DNA from: UBA7672 sp036733305
Lineage (GTDB): Bacteria > Pseudomonadota > Alphaproteobacteria > Caulobacterales > Hyphomonadaceae
Assembly (NCBI GenBank): GCA_036733305.1
Contig: DAINAT010000051.1
Span: 1 to 23,189, forward strand
Direction of reading: 5' to 3'
Length of the DNA: 23,189 nt
The position numbers and the translations under genes were made by a program. The notes below the pieces were generated by a model, which saw nothing but the letters and a program-made list of their open reading frames with translations, did no database searches and was not told the DNA's origin. Below are positions 7,788 through 14,339 of this stretch, in pieces. The stretch's first letter is position 1; each line of letters opens with the position of its first letter.

Positions 7788-8135
7788 ATGCAGCATGATC
7801 CGCTGGGTTCTGCAGCTTTCCTCGGCGAAGTGCTGGGCGAACTCGCGAAGACAATCGATGATCGCGCGGGCGCCGATCCGACATCGTCGTGGACGGCGAA
7901 GCTGCTGATGGGCGGGCCCGCCCTGACCGCCAAGAAGCTGGGCGAGGAAGGCGTGGAAGCCGCGCTTGCTGTCGCCTCGCAGGACGACAAGGCGGTGGCT
8001 TCGGAAGCGGCTGACCTTGTTTATCACTTGCTGGTCGCGTTGCGCTCACGTGGCGTGCCGCTGGATACGGTGGCGAAGGCGCTGGAAGCGCGTCAGGGCA
8101 AATCAGGCATCGACGAGAAAGCCTCGCGCGGCTGA
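7788..8135 (+). CDS. hisE: Phosphoribosyl-ATP pyrophosphatase HisE
   Basis: HisE hydrolyses phosphoribosyl-ATP to phosphoribosyl-AMP and pyrophosphate, the second step of histidine synthesis. The all-helical family is recognised from WTAKLLMGG, then KKLGEEGVEAALA and EAADLVYHLLVAL, which carry the acidic Mg-binding residues (EExxE and ExxD). An ATG at 7782 is in frame, but GGGAG at 7776-7780 leaves only 1 nt before it and 7 nt before the ATG at 7788, so the latter is preferred (115 residues). It is monofunctional, without a fused HisI domain; no hisI is in the window. The AhpD-like gene follows after 33 nt. Confidence 0.95.
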   Translation: MQHDPLGSAAFLGEVLGELAKTIDDRAGADPTSSWTAKLLMGGPALTAKKLGEEGVEAALAVASQDDKAVASEAADLVYHLLVALRSRGVPLDTVAKALEARQGKSGIDEKASRG

Positions 8136-8168
8136 TCGCTGCCGGGGTTCAATCTGGGGAGTGGGACG

Positions 8169-8540
8169 ATGGGCGAGTTTTCTGAACGCATTGCGGAGCT
8201 GGACAAACATTCGCGCGAACTGGCGCAGCTTGCTCCCGACGCGATCAAGGCCTTCGGCGGACTGAGCCGCGAGGCGCAGAAGGCCGGCGCGGTGGATCAC
8301 AAGACGAAGGAGCTGATCGCGCTGGCGATTGGCGTGGCCACGCGTTGCGATGGCTGCATCGCGTATCATGCGCGGAATTCGGTGCGGGCCGGGGCGACGC
8401 GCCAGGAAGTAGCCGAGACGCTTGCTGTTGCGGTGCAGATGGGCGGCGGGCCGAGCATGGTGTATTCGGCCGACGCGTTGCGCGCCTATGACGAGTTCGT
8501 CGCCGCTGCCGAGGCGAAGGCCGCTACCGCTTCGACCTGA
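8169..8540 (+). CDS. Carboxymuconolactone decarboxylase family protein, AhpD-like
   Basis: The 123-residue protein carries the AhpD/CMD core: DHKTKELIALAIGVA followed by a CxxCxxxH motif with Cys60, Cys63 and His67. Proteins with this motif usually act as small thiol-dependent peroxidases or reductase adaptors, rather than decarboxylases. The exact substrate cannot be told. A GGGGAG-like site precedes the ATG. It follows hisE by 33 nt and may be read from the his transcript. Its last 17 nt overlap the end of the convergent Smr gene. Confidence 0.88.
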   Translation: MGEFSERIAELDKHSRELAQLAPDAIKAFGGLSREAQKAGAVDHKTKELIALAIGVATRCDGCIAYHARNSVRAGATRQEVAETLAVAVQMGGGPSMVYSADALRAYDEFVAAAEAKAATAST

Positions 8541-9030
8541 GGAACAGGTAGACCGCGCCTGCCCCGCCATGTCTCGGGTGTGCGGTCGCGTAGCCGGCGA
8601 TGAAGGGGCGGAGATCGGGGTCGGCGATCCAGTCGAACAGGCGGGCGCGCAGAACGCCCGTGCCGAGCCTGCCCTTGCCGGTGATGATCAGGACGCAACG
8701 TGCGCCGAGGGCTGCTTGCCGGAAGATGAAATCGACCACTTCGCGGTGGGCCGTGTCCTGCGTGTGGCCGTGCAGGTCGATGCGGGCGTCGATCTCGTTC
8801 TGGCCGCGGCGGATGCGGCGCTGGCCGGAGAGATCTTCAGGCGGACTGGGCTTGCGCGGCGACGGCCGGACATTGTCCCCTGCTCGCGGCGGATCGGCGG
8901 GCGTCGGGGTGTAATGGGTCTGAGGTTCAGGCTCGTGTTCTGCTTCGACGACACGACCCGGCGACAGCCGCACGGTGCGCGCGACGCGCGACCACAGCTT
9001 GCGTTCGTCAGGGGTGAGCCGGCGTGTCAT
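8524..9030 (-). CDS. Smr domain protein
   Basis: The 168-residue protein has a Pro/Arg-rich variable N-terminal half (about 1-75) and a C-terminal Smr domain. Smr landmarks are IDLHGHT (84-90), TGKG (117-120) and GGAGAVYLFLR (155-165). Stand-alone Smr proteins are nucleases or nucleic-acid binders, and some act on collided ribosomes or mRNA; the role here is not known. It lies 29 nt downstream of the Tim44-like gene on the same strand and is convergent with the AhpD-like gene, overlapping it by 17 nt. Confidence 0.9.
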   Translation of the reverse strand: MTRRLTPDERKLWSRVARTVRLSPGRVVEAEHEPEPQTHYTPTPADPPRAGDNVRPSPRKPSPPEDLSGQRRIRRGQNEIDARIDLHGHTQDTAHREVVDFIFRQAALGARCVLIITGKGRLGTGVLRARLFDWIADPDLRPFIAGYATAHPRHGGAGAVYLFLRSKR

Positions 9031-9059
9031 CAGATGCTGGATAACACACCGCGGCTGGA

Positions 9060-9671
9060 TCAGCTCGCGGTCTCGACCTCATCCAGCAGCCAGTTCGGGT
9101 CCTGGCTGTTCAGCGAGCGCTTGAACGTCCAGATTTCCTTGGCCTGGCGCAGATTGTCGCCGTCGCTGAGCTCGCTTTCGAACGAGACCATGACGCGGGC
9201 CATTTTCACGTCGTCGACCGAAGCCTCGACGATCCGGGCCTGACGCAGGCGAACCAGACGCATCGGCTCCGTTCCGGCAGCCTCACGTTCGGCAATCGCG
9301 GCCGTGTAGACCTCCATGACGTCGTCATCGACGAGCGATTTGAGCGTGTCGCGGTCGCCATCGGCGAAGGCGCCGACAGTCATCTCGTAGGCGCGACGAG
9401 CGCCCTTAACGAAATCGTCGGGCGCGAAATTCGTATCAACCGCCGCGATGGCTTCCATTCCAGCAGCAGCCGGGCCGGTGAACGCAGGACGGATGCGCGG
9501 GCGATCTTCACCCTCGACAGCGGTGTCTTCGTCATTCTGCGGGGCACGGGCCGGAGCCTCGCGATAACGACGCGCAGGAGGTTCAGCCCCGGTTTTCTGG
9601 CCGAGGACCGCGTATAGGCGCGAAATCACGAAAACCGCGATTGCCGCCAGGATGATCAGATCAATACTCAA
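9060..9671 (-). CDS. Tim44-like domain protein (TimA)
   Basis: The 203-residue protein starts with one transmembrane helix (about 3-20, MSIDLIILAAIAVFVISRL). An acidic/Pro-rich linker and a Tim44-like domain (about 75-200) follow, with FVKGARRAYEMTVGAF and a C-terminal KEIWTFKRSLNSQDPNWLL. The bacterial proteins are homologous to the membrane-binding part of mitochondrial Tim44. In Alphaproteobacteria they sit at the inner membrane, with a suggested role in membrane protein handling or envelope assembly. It is divergent from secB and directly upstream of the Smr gene. Confidence 0.92.
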   Translation of the reverse strand: MSIDLIILAAIAVFVISRLYAVLGQKTGAEPPARRYREAPARAPQNDEDTAVEGEDRPRIRPAFTGPAAAGMEAIAAVDTNFAPDDFVKGARRAYEMTVGAFADGDRDTLKSLVDDDVMEVYTAAIAEREAAGTEPMRLVRLRQARIVEASVDDVKMARVMVSFESELSDGDNLRQAKEIWTFKRSLNSQDPNWLLDEVETAS

Positions 9672-9808
9672 AAGTGACCTTCAGGCAGTTCGTGGGAAAA
9701 AGGCACACGCCTTGCTCCTCACTGACCAATATAGACACAAAAGTCTCCGAGTCAGCCCGTTGTTGCGGGCGTCGCGGGAGCGTGATAGCCGCGCTTCCTT
9801 CTGTATAT

Positions 9809-9816
9809 GCTAGTTC
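9809..9816 (+). promoter_or_regulatory. Possible secB -10 element
   Basis: GCTAGTTC matches the Caulobacter housekeeping -10 consensus GCTANAWC at 7 of 8 positions and lies about 16 nt before the secB ATG. No good -35 was found, so this is tentative. The 160-bp gap (9672-9831) separates divergent timA and secB and must hold the promoters of both. Confidence 0.25.
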
Positions 9817-9831
9817 CGGACCTGAATTCAC

Positions 9832-10335
9832 ATGACCGACGCACCTGCCCAGGACCCGAACCAGCCTGCGGCCCCCGCTGGACCGCCGTCAATTCGCGTA
9901 CTGGCTCAGTACGTTAAGGATCTTTCGTTCGAAAACCCCGGCCTGTTCAATGGCCAACAGGGCAATTCGGCCCCCGAAATCGAGCTCGGGATCGATGTTA
10001 AGGTCGAACCGGGCCCGCCGGCCGAAGCCATTTTCTCGGTTGAGCTGCGTCTTTCTGCCCGCGCCAAGCGCCAGGATAGCGTCGTTTTCATCTGCGAGCT
10101 GGTCTACGCAGGCGTCGTGCAGCTGCTGGACGCCCGCCGCGAAGACGTCGAGCCGATGCTGCTGATCGAGTGCCCGCGCCTGCTCTTCCCGTTCGCGCGC
10201 CGGATCATTGCCGATATCACGCGTGAAGGCGGTCACCCGCCGCTGATGATCGACCCGATCGATTTCGTCGGCCTGTATCGCCAGCAGCGCCAGCGCGCGG
10301 AAGCCGAAGCAGCTGCAGCCCAACAGCCGCAATAA
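9832..10335 (+). CDS. secB: Protein-export chaperone SecB
   Basis: SecB is the cytoplasmic tetrameric chaperone that keeps preproteins unfolded and hands them to SecA. The 167-residue product has the conserved core IRVLAQYVKDLSFENPGLF (21-39) and the C-terminal LLIECPRLLFPFARRII and GGHPPLMIDPIDF segments. It ends in an Ala/Gln/Glu tail. The Pro/Ala-rich N-terminal 20 residues are usual in alphaproteobacterial SecB. It is divergent from timA and convergent with dnaQ, with a 23-nt gap. Confidence 0.97.
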   Translation: MTDAPAQDPNQPAAPAGPPSIRVLAQYVKDLSFENPGLFNGQQGNSAPEIELGIDVKVEPGPPAEAIFSVELRLSARAKRQDSVVFICELVYAGVVQLLDARREDVEPMLLIECPRLLFPFARRIIADITREGGHPPLMIDPIDFVGLYRQQRQRAEAEAAAAQQPQ

Positions 10336-10345
10336 GCTTCGGGCG

Positions 10346-10361
10346 TAGCCGATTTCGGCTA
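10346..10361. terminator. Short hairpin between convergent secB and dnaQ
   Basis: TAGCCGA (10346-10352), a 2-nt centre and TCGGCTA (10355-10361) form a 7-bp inverted repeat. It lies in the 23-nt gap between the secB and dnaQ stops and includes the dnaQ stop codon. There is no T-run on either side, so termination by it is doubtful. Confidence 0.3.
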
Positions 10362-11063
10362 GGCGAATTTCTTCCAGATAGCGACATCGCCCATGCCGCC
10401 GATGAAGGCCTGGTGTTCAGCCAGTTCTTCCGGCGTGATGCGGGGCGGAAGCGGTGTCGGGCGCTGGCGGCGTGGCGCCTGGATCGCGGCGGCCCCTCCC
10501 CCGTTCGAGCTTGCGAAGTCGAAGGCGCGTTCGCGCCCGCCGCGCAGTTCGAGATACGCCATCGCCAGCAGCTGCGCATCGAGCAGCGCGCCGTGCAGCA
10601 CCCGGTTCTCGATCGAGATGCTGAAGCGTTTGCACACCGCATCGAGCGATGCGGGCGCGCCGGGCCGGTGCTCGCGCGCCAGCACCAGCGTGTCGATGAA
10701 GCGTTCTTTCGGCAACTCCGCGCGGCCGAGGCGGCGGAGTTCGGCGTTGAGGAAGCCGCGGTCGAATTCGGCGTTGTGCGCGACGATCGGGTCATCGCCG
10801 AAGAAGGCCATCAGCGCGTCGACGACGCTGGGATGCTCGAAAGGCGTCTTGTCACGCAGCGTTTCGTTGGTGATGCCGGTGATGCGGACGGTCGCGTCGG
10901 AAACCGGACGGCCGGGATTGATGTAGATCTGGAATTCACGGCCCGTCGGCAGGTAGTTCACCAGCTCGATGCAGCCGACCTCTACGATGCGGTCGGCCTG
11001 CTTGGGGTCGGGGTGATCGGGGTTGAGCCCAGTGGTTTCAGTATCGAAGACGACTTCCCGCAT
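10359..11063 (-). CDS. dnaQ: DNA polymerase III epsilon subunit (3'-5' proofreading exonuclease)
   Basis: DnaQ proofreads within the replicative polymerase core. The 234-residue product has all DEDDh motifs: Asp7/Glu9 in FDTETTG, HNAEFDRGF with Asp101, and HGALLDAQ with His157 and Asp162. After the exonuclease domain, a flexible Gly/Pro linker (about 185-205) leads to a C-terminal segment expected to bind the alpha subunit. The start MREVVFDTETTG is the family norm, and AGGA precedes it on the minus strand. The first 82 nt overlap the 3' end of coaE in another frame. Confidence 0.95.
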   Translation of the reverse strand: MREVVFDTETTGLNPDHPDPKQADRIVEVGCIELVNYLPTGREFQIYINPGRPVSDATVRITGITNETLRDKTPFEHPSVVDALMAFFGDDPIVAHNAEFDRGFLNAELRRLGRAELPKERFIDTLVLAREHRPGAPASLDAVCKRFSISIENRVLHGALLDAQLLAMAYLELRGGRERAFDFASSNGGGAAAIQAPRRQRPTPLPPRITPEELAEHQAFIGGMGDVAIWKKFA

Positions 11064-11683
11064 GTTTCGTCCTGTTCCGTAGCCAGCCGAATCCGCGTGC
11101 GCAGCGTTTCGATGATCTCGTCGATCTGCGCCTCGGCATAGGGGAAGCCAAAGCCGGTGTTGATGACGAAATCCGCCCGCGCCCGCTTGACCGAATCGGG
11201 CGTCTGCCGGGCCAATATCGCCTCGAACTGCTCCTCCGTCATCTGCCCGCGGGCCATGACGCGCTGCCTTTGCACCTCGGGAGGCGCTGTAACCACAGCT
11301 ATTACATCAGCCCGCTTGTCGCCGCCGGTTTCGAACAGCAGCGGAATGTCGAGCACGATAATATCGTGCCCCTCCGCTTCGGCCTTGGCGAGGAAGGCTC
11401 TCTGCGTGCCGCCGACGATGGGGTGCACGATGCTTTCGAGTTTTTTCATCGCGTCGGGGTTCTTCGCGACCTTCTCGCGCAGCTTGGCGCGATCAACGCT
11501 GCCGTCAGCTCCGACGACGCCCGGGAAAGCCCACTCGATCGGCGCAACCGCTTCGCCACCCGCCGCGTAAGCCGCGTGTACAGCAGCGTCTGCGTCGTAA
11601 ACGGGGATGCCGCGCGCAGCGAACAGCGCCGCCGTGGCCGACTTGCCCATACCGATTGAGCCTGTGAGTGCGAGCTTGATCAT
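10982..11683 (-). CDS. coaE: Dephospho-CoA kinase
   Basis: CoaE phosphorylates dephospho-CoA, the last step of coenzyme A synthesis. The 233-residue product has the P-loop GSIGMGKS (8-15), DADAAVH (30-36), the LDIPLLFETGGD segment and ARQ in the lid region. Family members are usually about 200 residues. Here the frame has no stop before dnaQ, so the last 27 or so residues (Ser/Pro/Thr-rich) are encoded inside dnaQ and look unlike the family. The start overlaps the aroE stop by 4 nt (ATGA), which implies coupled translation. Confidence 0.93.
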   Translation of the reverse strand: MIKLALTGSIGMGKSATAALFAARGIPVYDADAAVHAAYAAGGEAVAPIEWAFPGVVGADGSVDRAKLREKVAKNPDAMKKLESIVHPIVGGTQRAFLAKAEAEGHDIIVLDIPLLFETGGDKRADVIAVVTAPPEVQRQRVMARGQMTEEQFEAILARQTPDSVKRARADFVINTGFGFPYAEAQIDEIIETLRTRIRLATEQDETCGKSSSILKPLGSTPITPTPSRPTAS

Positions 11684-12501
11684 GTGCGCGCCGCTACTGC
11701 TTCCCGGCAGGCTTTCAGCGCCCCCGCCTCGTCCGGGGAAATCCCGAACCAGATGCGGAAGGCGGCGGCAGCCTGTCCGACCAACATGGGTAAGCCATCA
11801 TGCGGCGTCCAGCCGGACTTGGCAGCGACGTCGAGGATTTGCGCAGCAGCCTTGCCATAGGAAAGATCGAGGAAGGGGCGCCCCCTGCCCGCGGGCAAAT
11901 CCGGCAGACTGCCGCCGGCATGGCCGAGGCTGGCGGAGTTCACCACCACGTCGGCCGTCTCTGCGAAGGCTGCAAGCTGGCTCAATTCCCCCGTCTCCGC
12001 TCCAGGCGCGAGATCAGCCGCTAGCGCTTGCGCGTTTGCGACCGACCGGTTGACGATCACAAGTCTTGCGCCCGTTGCGGCGAGGCTCGCGACAGCGGCG
12101 CGCGCGGCGCCGCCAGCTCCGATCATCACGACCTTCAAGCTAGCACGGCTTCCACCCAAAGCAGCGGTCAAAGCGTCTGAAAATCCTGCAACATCCGTGT
12201 TGTAGGCCGTCCAGTTGGAACCGTTCTCGCGCGCCAGCGTGTTAGCCGCGCCGATCGCACGCGCTTCGGGCGTTGCATTAACCGCGGCTTCCAGCGCGGC
12301 CATCTTGTGCGGCAGCGTTACGTTGAGGCCGGCGTAGTTGGCGGCGAGTGCGCGGATGTCCGCCGCGGCGTTGGCCGATTGCAGGTGGATCGCGGCATAG
12401 TGCGCATCGAGTCCCGCCTCCGCGATCCAGCGATTGTGGATCAGCGGCGACAGCGAGTGCGAGACCGGATCGCCGACGACAGCGAAGAGCTTCCTGCTCA
12501 T
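11680..12501 (-). CDS. aroE: Shikimate dehydrogenase
   Basis: AroE reduces 3-dehydroshikimate to shikimate with NADPH. The 273-residue form starts MSRKLFAVVGDPVSHSLSP, where the shikimate-binding SxS motif is visible. It has catalytic Lys66 (VTLPHK), Asp103 (NTDVAGF), and the nucleotide-binding loop GAGGAARA (128-135). The frame extends 10 codons further upstream, but the ATG at 12501 overlaps the maf TGA as ATGA and gives the normal N-terminus, so it is chosen. The 3' end overlaps the coaE start in the same way. Confidence 0.95.
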   Translation of the reverse strand: MSRKLFAVVGDPVSHSLSPLIHNRWIAEAGLDAHYAAIHLQSANAAADIRALAANYAGLNVTLPHKMAALEAAVNATPEARAIGAANTLARENGSNWTAYNTDVAGFSDALTAALGGSRASLKVVMIGAGGAARAAVASLAATGARLVIVNRSVANAQALAADLAPGAETGELSQLAAFAETADVVVNSASLGHAGGSLPDLPAGRGRPFLDLSYGKAAAQILDVAAKSGWTPHDGLPMLVGQAAAAFRIWFGISPDEAGALKACREAVAART

Positions 12502-13115
12502 GCCGGGATCGTCCCGCGATCGCGCAGCCATTGCAGCAGCGGCAGAAGCGGCATGCCAAGGATGGAGAAGTAATCACCCTCGATGCGATCGAACAGGAGC
12601 GCGCCCCTGCCCTCGACCTGATAGCAGCCGACGCCTTCGAATGCGGCATCGCCTATAGCGTCGAGATAGTCTTCGAGGAACTGGTCAGAGAAGTTGCGGA
12701 CGCGCAGGCGTGGCTGCGAGAGGTGACGCCAAACCGGGGCGCCATCGACACAGGCGACGATCGCCGATTGCAGGATGTGCGTTTTGCCTCGCAGGCGCCT
12801 GAGGACGTCGCGTGCGGCGTCGCGCGTATCGACCTTGTCGAGGCCGACGCCTTCGAGATCGAGCATCTGGTCACAGCCGAGCACGACGCCGGCGTGCGAG
12901 ATCGAGACTTTCAGCGCTTTTGTTTCAGCCAGTAGATCCGCCTGCTTTGCAACGGTGGCGTTTTCGGCGCGCAGCGCGTCTTTCAGCGCATCTTCGTCGA
13001 CGCCTGAGCCGATCTGTTCGAACTGAAGGCCGCAGGCCTTCAGCACCGCCGCGCGCGATTTGCTCTTTGATGCGAGAATGAGCCGGTGGCTCTTATCGTC
13101 GGGGTGGAGCGTCAT
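12498..13115 (-). CDS. maf: Maf family nucleoside triphosphate pyrophosphatase
   Basis: Maf proteins hydrolyse non-canonical or selected canonical nucleoside triphosphates to monophosphates (house-cleaning). The 205-residue product has the N-terminal signature LILASKSKSRAAVL (12-25). It also has GCDQM with Asp82 at the usual catalytic position, and the C-terminal EGRGALLFDRIEGDYFSI segment. GCDQM replaces the more usual ADT sequence, so the subgroup and substrate are not certain. It starts 2 nt after the ppsR stop and overlaps aroE by 4 nt, so the genes form one transcription unit. Confidence 0.93.
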   Translation of the reverse strand: MTLHPDDKSHRLILASKSKSRAAVLKACGLQFEQIGSGVDEDALKDALRAENATVAKQADLLAETKALKVSISHAGVVLGCDQMLDLEGVGLDKVDTRDAARDVLRRLRGKTHILQSAIVACVDGAPVWRHLSQPRLRVRNFSDQFLEDYLDAIGDAAFEGVGCYQVEGRGALLFDRIEGDYFSILGMPLLPLLQWLRDRGTIPA

Positions 13116-13117
13116 GA

Positions 13118-13936
13118 TCAGCGCTCGTGTTCCTGGATGATGTTGAGGATCGCAGCGGCGGTTTCTTCAACAGATCTGCGGCTGACGTCGATGGTCGGCC
13201 ATTTCATCCGGACATACAGGCGATTGGCTTCGATGATCTCCTGCCGCACTGTTTCCTCGTCGGCATAAGACGTGTCGGGCGTTTCGTTGAGCGACAGCAG
13301 GCGATGGCGGCGGATCTGCACCAGCCGGTCAGGTGAAATCTTCAACCCCACGACGAGTGGCGCATCGGGACCTGTGAGAATCTCCGGCACTTCGACGCCG
13401 GGAACGAGCGGTACGTTCGCGGCCTTGATGCCGCGGTTGCCGAGATAAACGCAGGTCGGGGTTTTCGATGTGCGTGAAACGCCAACCAGAACGACGTCGG
13501 CTTCGCGCAGGCGATCAGTGCCCTGCCCGTCATCGTGCTGGAGCGCGAAGTTGATCGTCTCGATCCGCGCGAAATATTCTGCATCGAGGTGATACTGACC
13601 CGCGACCTTGTGAGCAGACGCTAGGCCGAGATAGCGCGACAGCATGTTCACAGCCGCGTCTATCACTGGAAGGATGGGCGAACCGAGTTCGCGGCAGCGT
13701 TCTTCGAGCTTCGTGCGCAGGCCTTCATCAGAGATCGTGTAGAGAACCACACCCGGCGCGTTCTCGATTTCCTTGAGCACGCGTTCAAGCTGCTTGGGCG
13801 AGCGCACGAGATAGTAGTTGTGTTCGAGCGGCGCGATCCCGTCGAACTGCGCGCAGGCGGCACGCATCACTGCGTTGAGTGTTTCGCCGGTCGAATCCGA
13901 AACCAGGTGCACGTTGAAGTAGGTCTCAAGCGTCAT
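13118..13936 (-). CDS. ppsR: Pyruvate, phosphate dikinase regulatory protein (DUF299, bifunctional kinase/phosphorylase)
   Basis: Members phosphorylate and dephosphorylate pyruvate phosphate dikinase or PEP synthase using ADP and phosphate, switching gluconeogenic flux. The 272-residue product has the start NVHLVSDSTGETL, then a P-loop GVSRTSKTPT (152-161) and SLNETPDTSYADEE near the C-terminus. It is the first gene of the minus-strand ppsR-maf-aroE-coaE-dnaQ block. It flanks the candidate origin, as DUF299 (RP001) flanks the origin opposite hemE in Caulobacter crescentus. The partner enzyme is not in the window. Confidence 0.93.
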   Translation of the reverse strand: MTLETYFNVHLVSDSTGETLNAVMRAACAQFDGIAPLEHNYYLVRSPKQLERVLKEIENAPGVVLYTISDEGLRTKLEERCRELGSPILPVIDAAVNMLSRYLGLASAHKVAGQYHLDAEYFARIETINFALQHDDGQGTDRLREADVVLVGVSRTSKTPTCVYLGNRGIKAANVPLVPGVEVPEILTGPDAPLVVGLKISPDRLVQIRRHRLLSLNETPDTSYADEETVRQEIIEANRLYVRMKWPTIDVSRRSVEETAAAILNIIQEHER

Positions 13937-14001
13937 TCGCTGGGCTTTATGTCATCCGTGCGAGTTTTGAACGTGTTTATCCCATACCGCTGGGAGTGGA
14001 T

Positions 14002-14010
14002 TGTGGACAA
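14002..14010 (-). promoter_or_regulatory. DnaA-like box 1
   Basis: On the minus strand this reads TTGTCCACA, one mismatch from TTATCCACA. It lies on the ppsR side of the candidate origin. Confidence 0.5.
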
Positions 14011-14125
14011 GCTGAAGCCGCGAAACCTCACACGACTCGCTCACACGACGAGTCACAGGTGGAGAGCCTGAAGAAGACTCATGATTTTGGCGCCCATGAG
14101 TCACGGCTTTGGGACTCGACTCTCT

Positions 14126-14140
14126 TTAAGACATTGTTAA
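14126..14140. promoter_or_regulatory. CtrA-type binding box 1
   Basis: TTAA, GACATTG and TTAA give the exact TTAA-N7-TTAA pattern recognised by CtrA, which represses origin firing in Caulobacter. It starts 23 bp before box 2, about two helical turns, so both could lie on one face of the DNA. Confidence 0.65.
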
Positions 14141-14148
14141 CCAAGGTC

Positions 14149-14163
14149 TTAACGAGAGGTTAA
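14149..14163. promoter_or_regulatory. CtrA-type binding box 2
   Basis: TTAA, CGAGAGG and TTAA give a second exact TTAA-N7-TTAA match, followed by CC. The inner half sites of the two boxes are 8 nt apart. Confidence 0.65.
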
Positions 14164-14210
14164 CCTGCGCTGCCCTGTCGGAACGTAGCAGGATTCTCGG
14201 TGAGCGGCTG

Positions 14211-14219
14211 TGTGGATGA
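14211..14219 (-). promoter_or_regulatory. DnaA-like box 2
   Basis: On the minus strand this reads TCATCCACA, one mismatch from TTATCCACA and one from the Caulobacter G-box TGATCCACA. A TCCCCAA (minus strand, 14221-14227), similar to the weak Caulobacter W-boxes, directly adjoins it. Confidence 0.5.
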
Positions 14220-14295
14220 GTTGGGGACAGCGCGTTGCACGCACTTATGAACCGACTAAACACCACCAAAGAATCTAAGATTCAGATTCAATATA

Positions 14296-14320
14296 AGAGA
14301 AGAGTCTTCTTCTCTTCTCT
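14296..14320. repeat. Pyrimidine/purine hairpin before hemE
   Basis: AGAGAAGAG (14296-14304) and CTCTTCTCT (14312-14320) are perfect 9-bp inverted repeats around a 7-nt loop. They end 19 nt before the hemE TTG start. It may be an origin structure or a leader hairpin that tunes hemE translation; the arms also contain a GANTC site. Confidence 0.55.
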
Positions 14321-14339
14321 CTCCGACGCCGGGTGATGC

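Larger units (their letters stand above)
13937..14339. other. oriC: Candidate chromosomal replication origin (oriC)
   Basis: This 403-bp gap lies between divergent ppsR and hemE, the place of the origin in Caulobacter. It contains two TTAA-N7-TTAA CtrA-type boxes (14126-14140, 14149-14163) and DnaA-like boxes each with one mismatch to TTATCCACA (14002-14010, 14211-14219, both on the minus strand). It also has eleven GANTC sites between 14034 and 14306. An AT-rich stretch at about 14243-14300 could be the unwinding element. Inverted repeats include GACTCATG (14076-14083 with 14095-14102) and a 9-bp arm pair at 14296-14320. Gene strands diverge from here. Identification is by context and motifs; no origin activity can be shown from sequence. 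Confidence 0.8.

Noticed and set aside
6765..8027. 420-codon minus-strand open frame opposite hisF and hisE
   Set aside because: Both plus-strand genes are clear family members; the His/Arg-rich translation has no domain features and is a GC-rich shadow.
8422..9243. 273-codon plus-strand open frame
   Set aside because: Lies over three well-supported genes (AhpD-like, Smr, Tim44-like) and has no family features.
13974..13982. TTATCCCAT as a third DnaA box
   Set aside because: Three mismatches in the last three positions of TTATCCACA.
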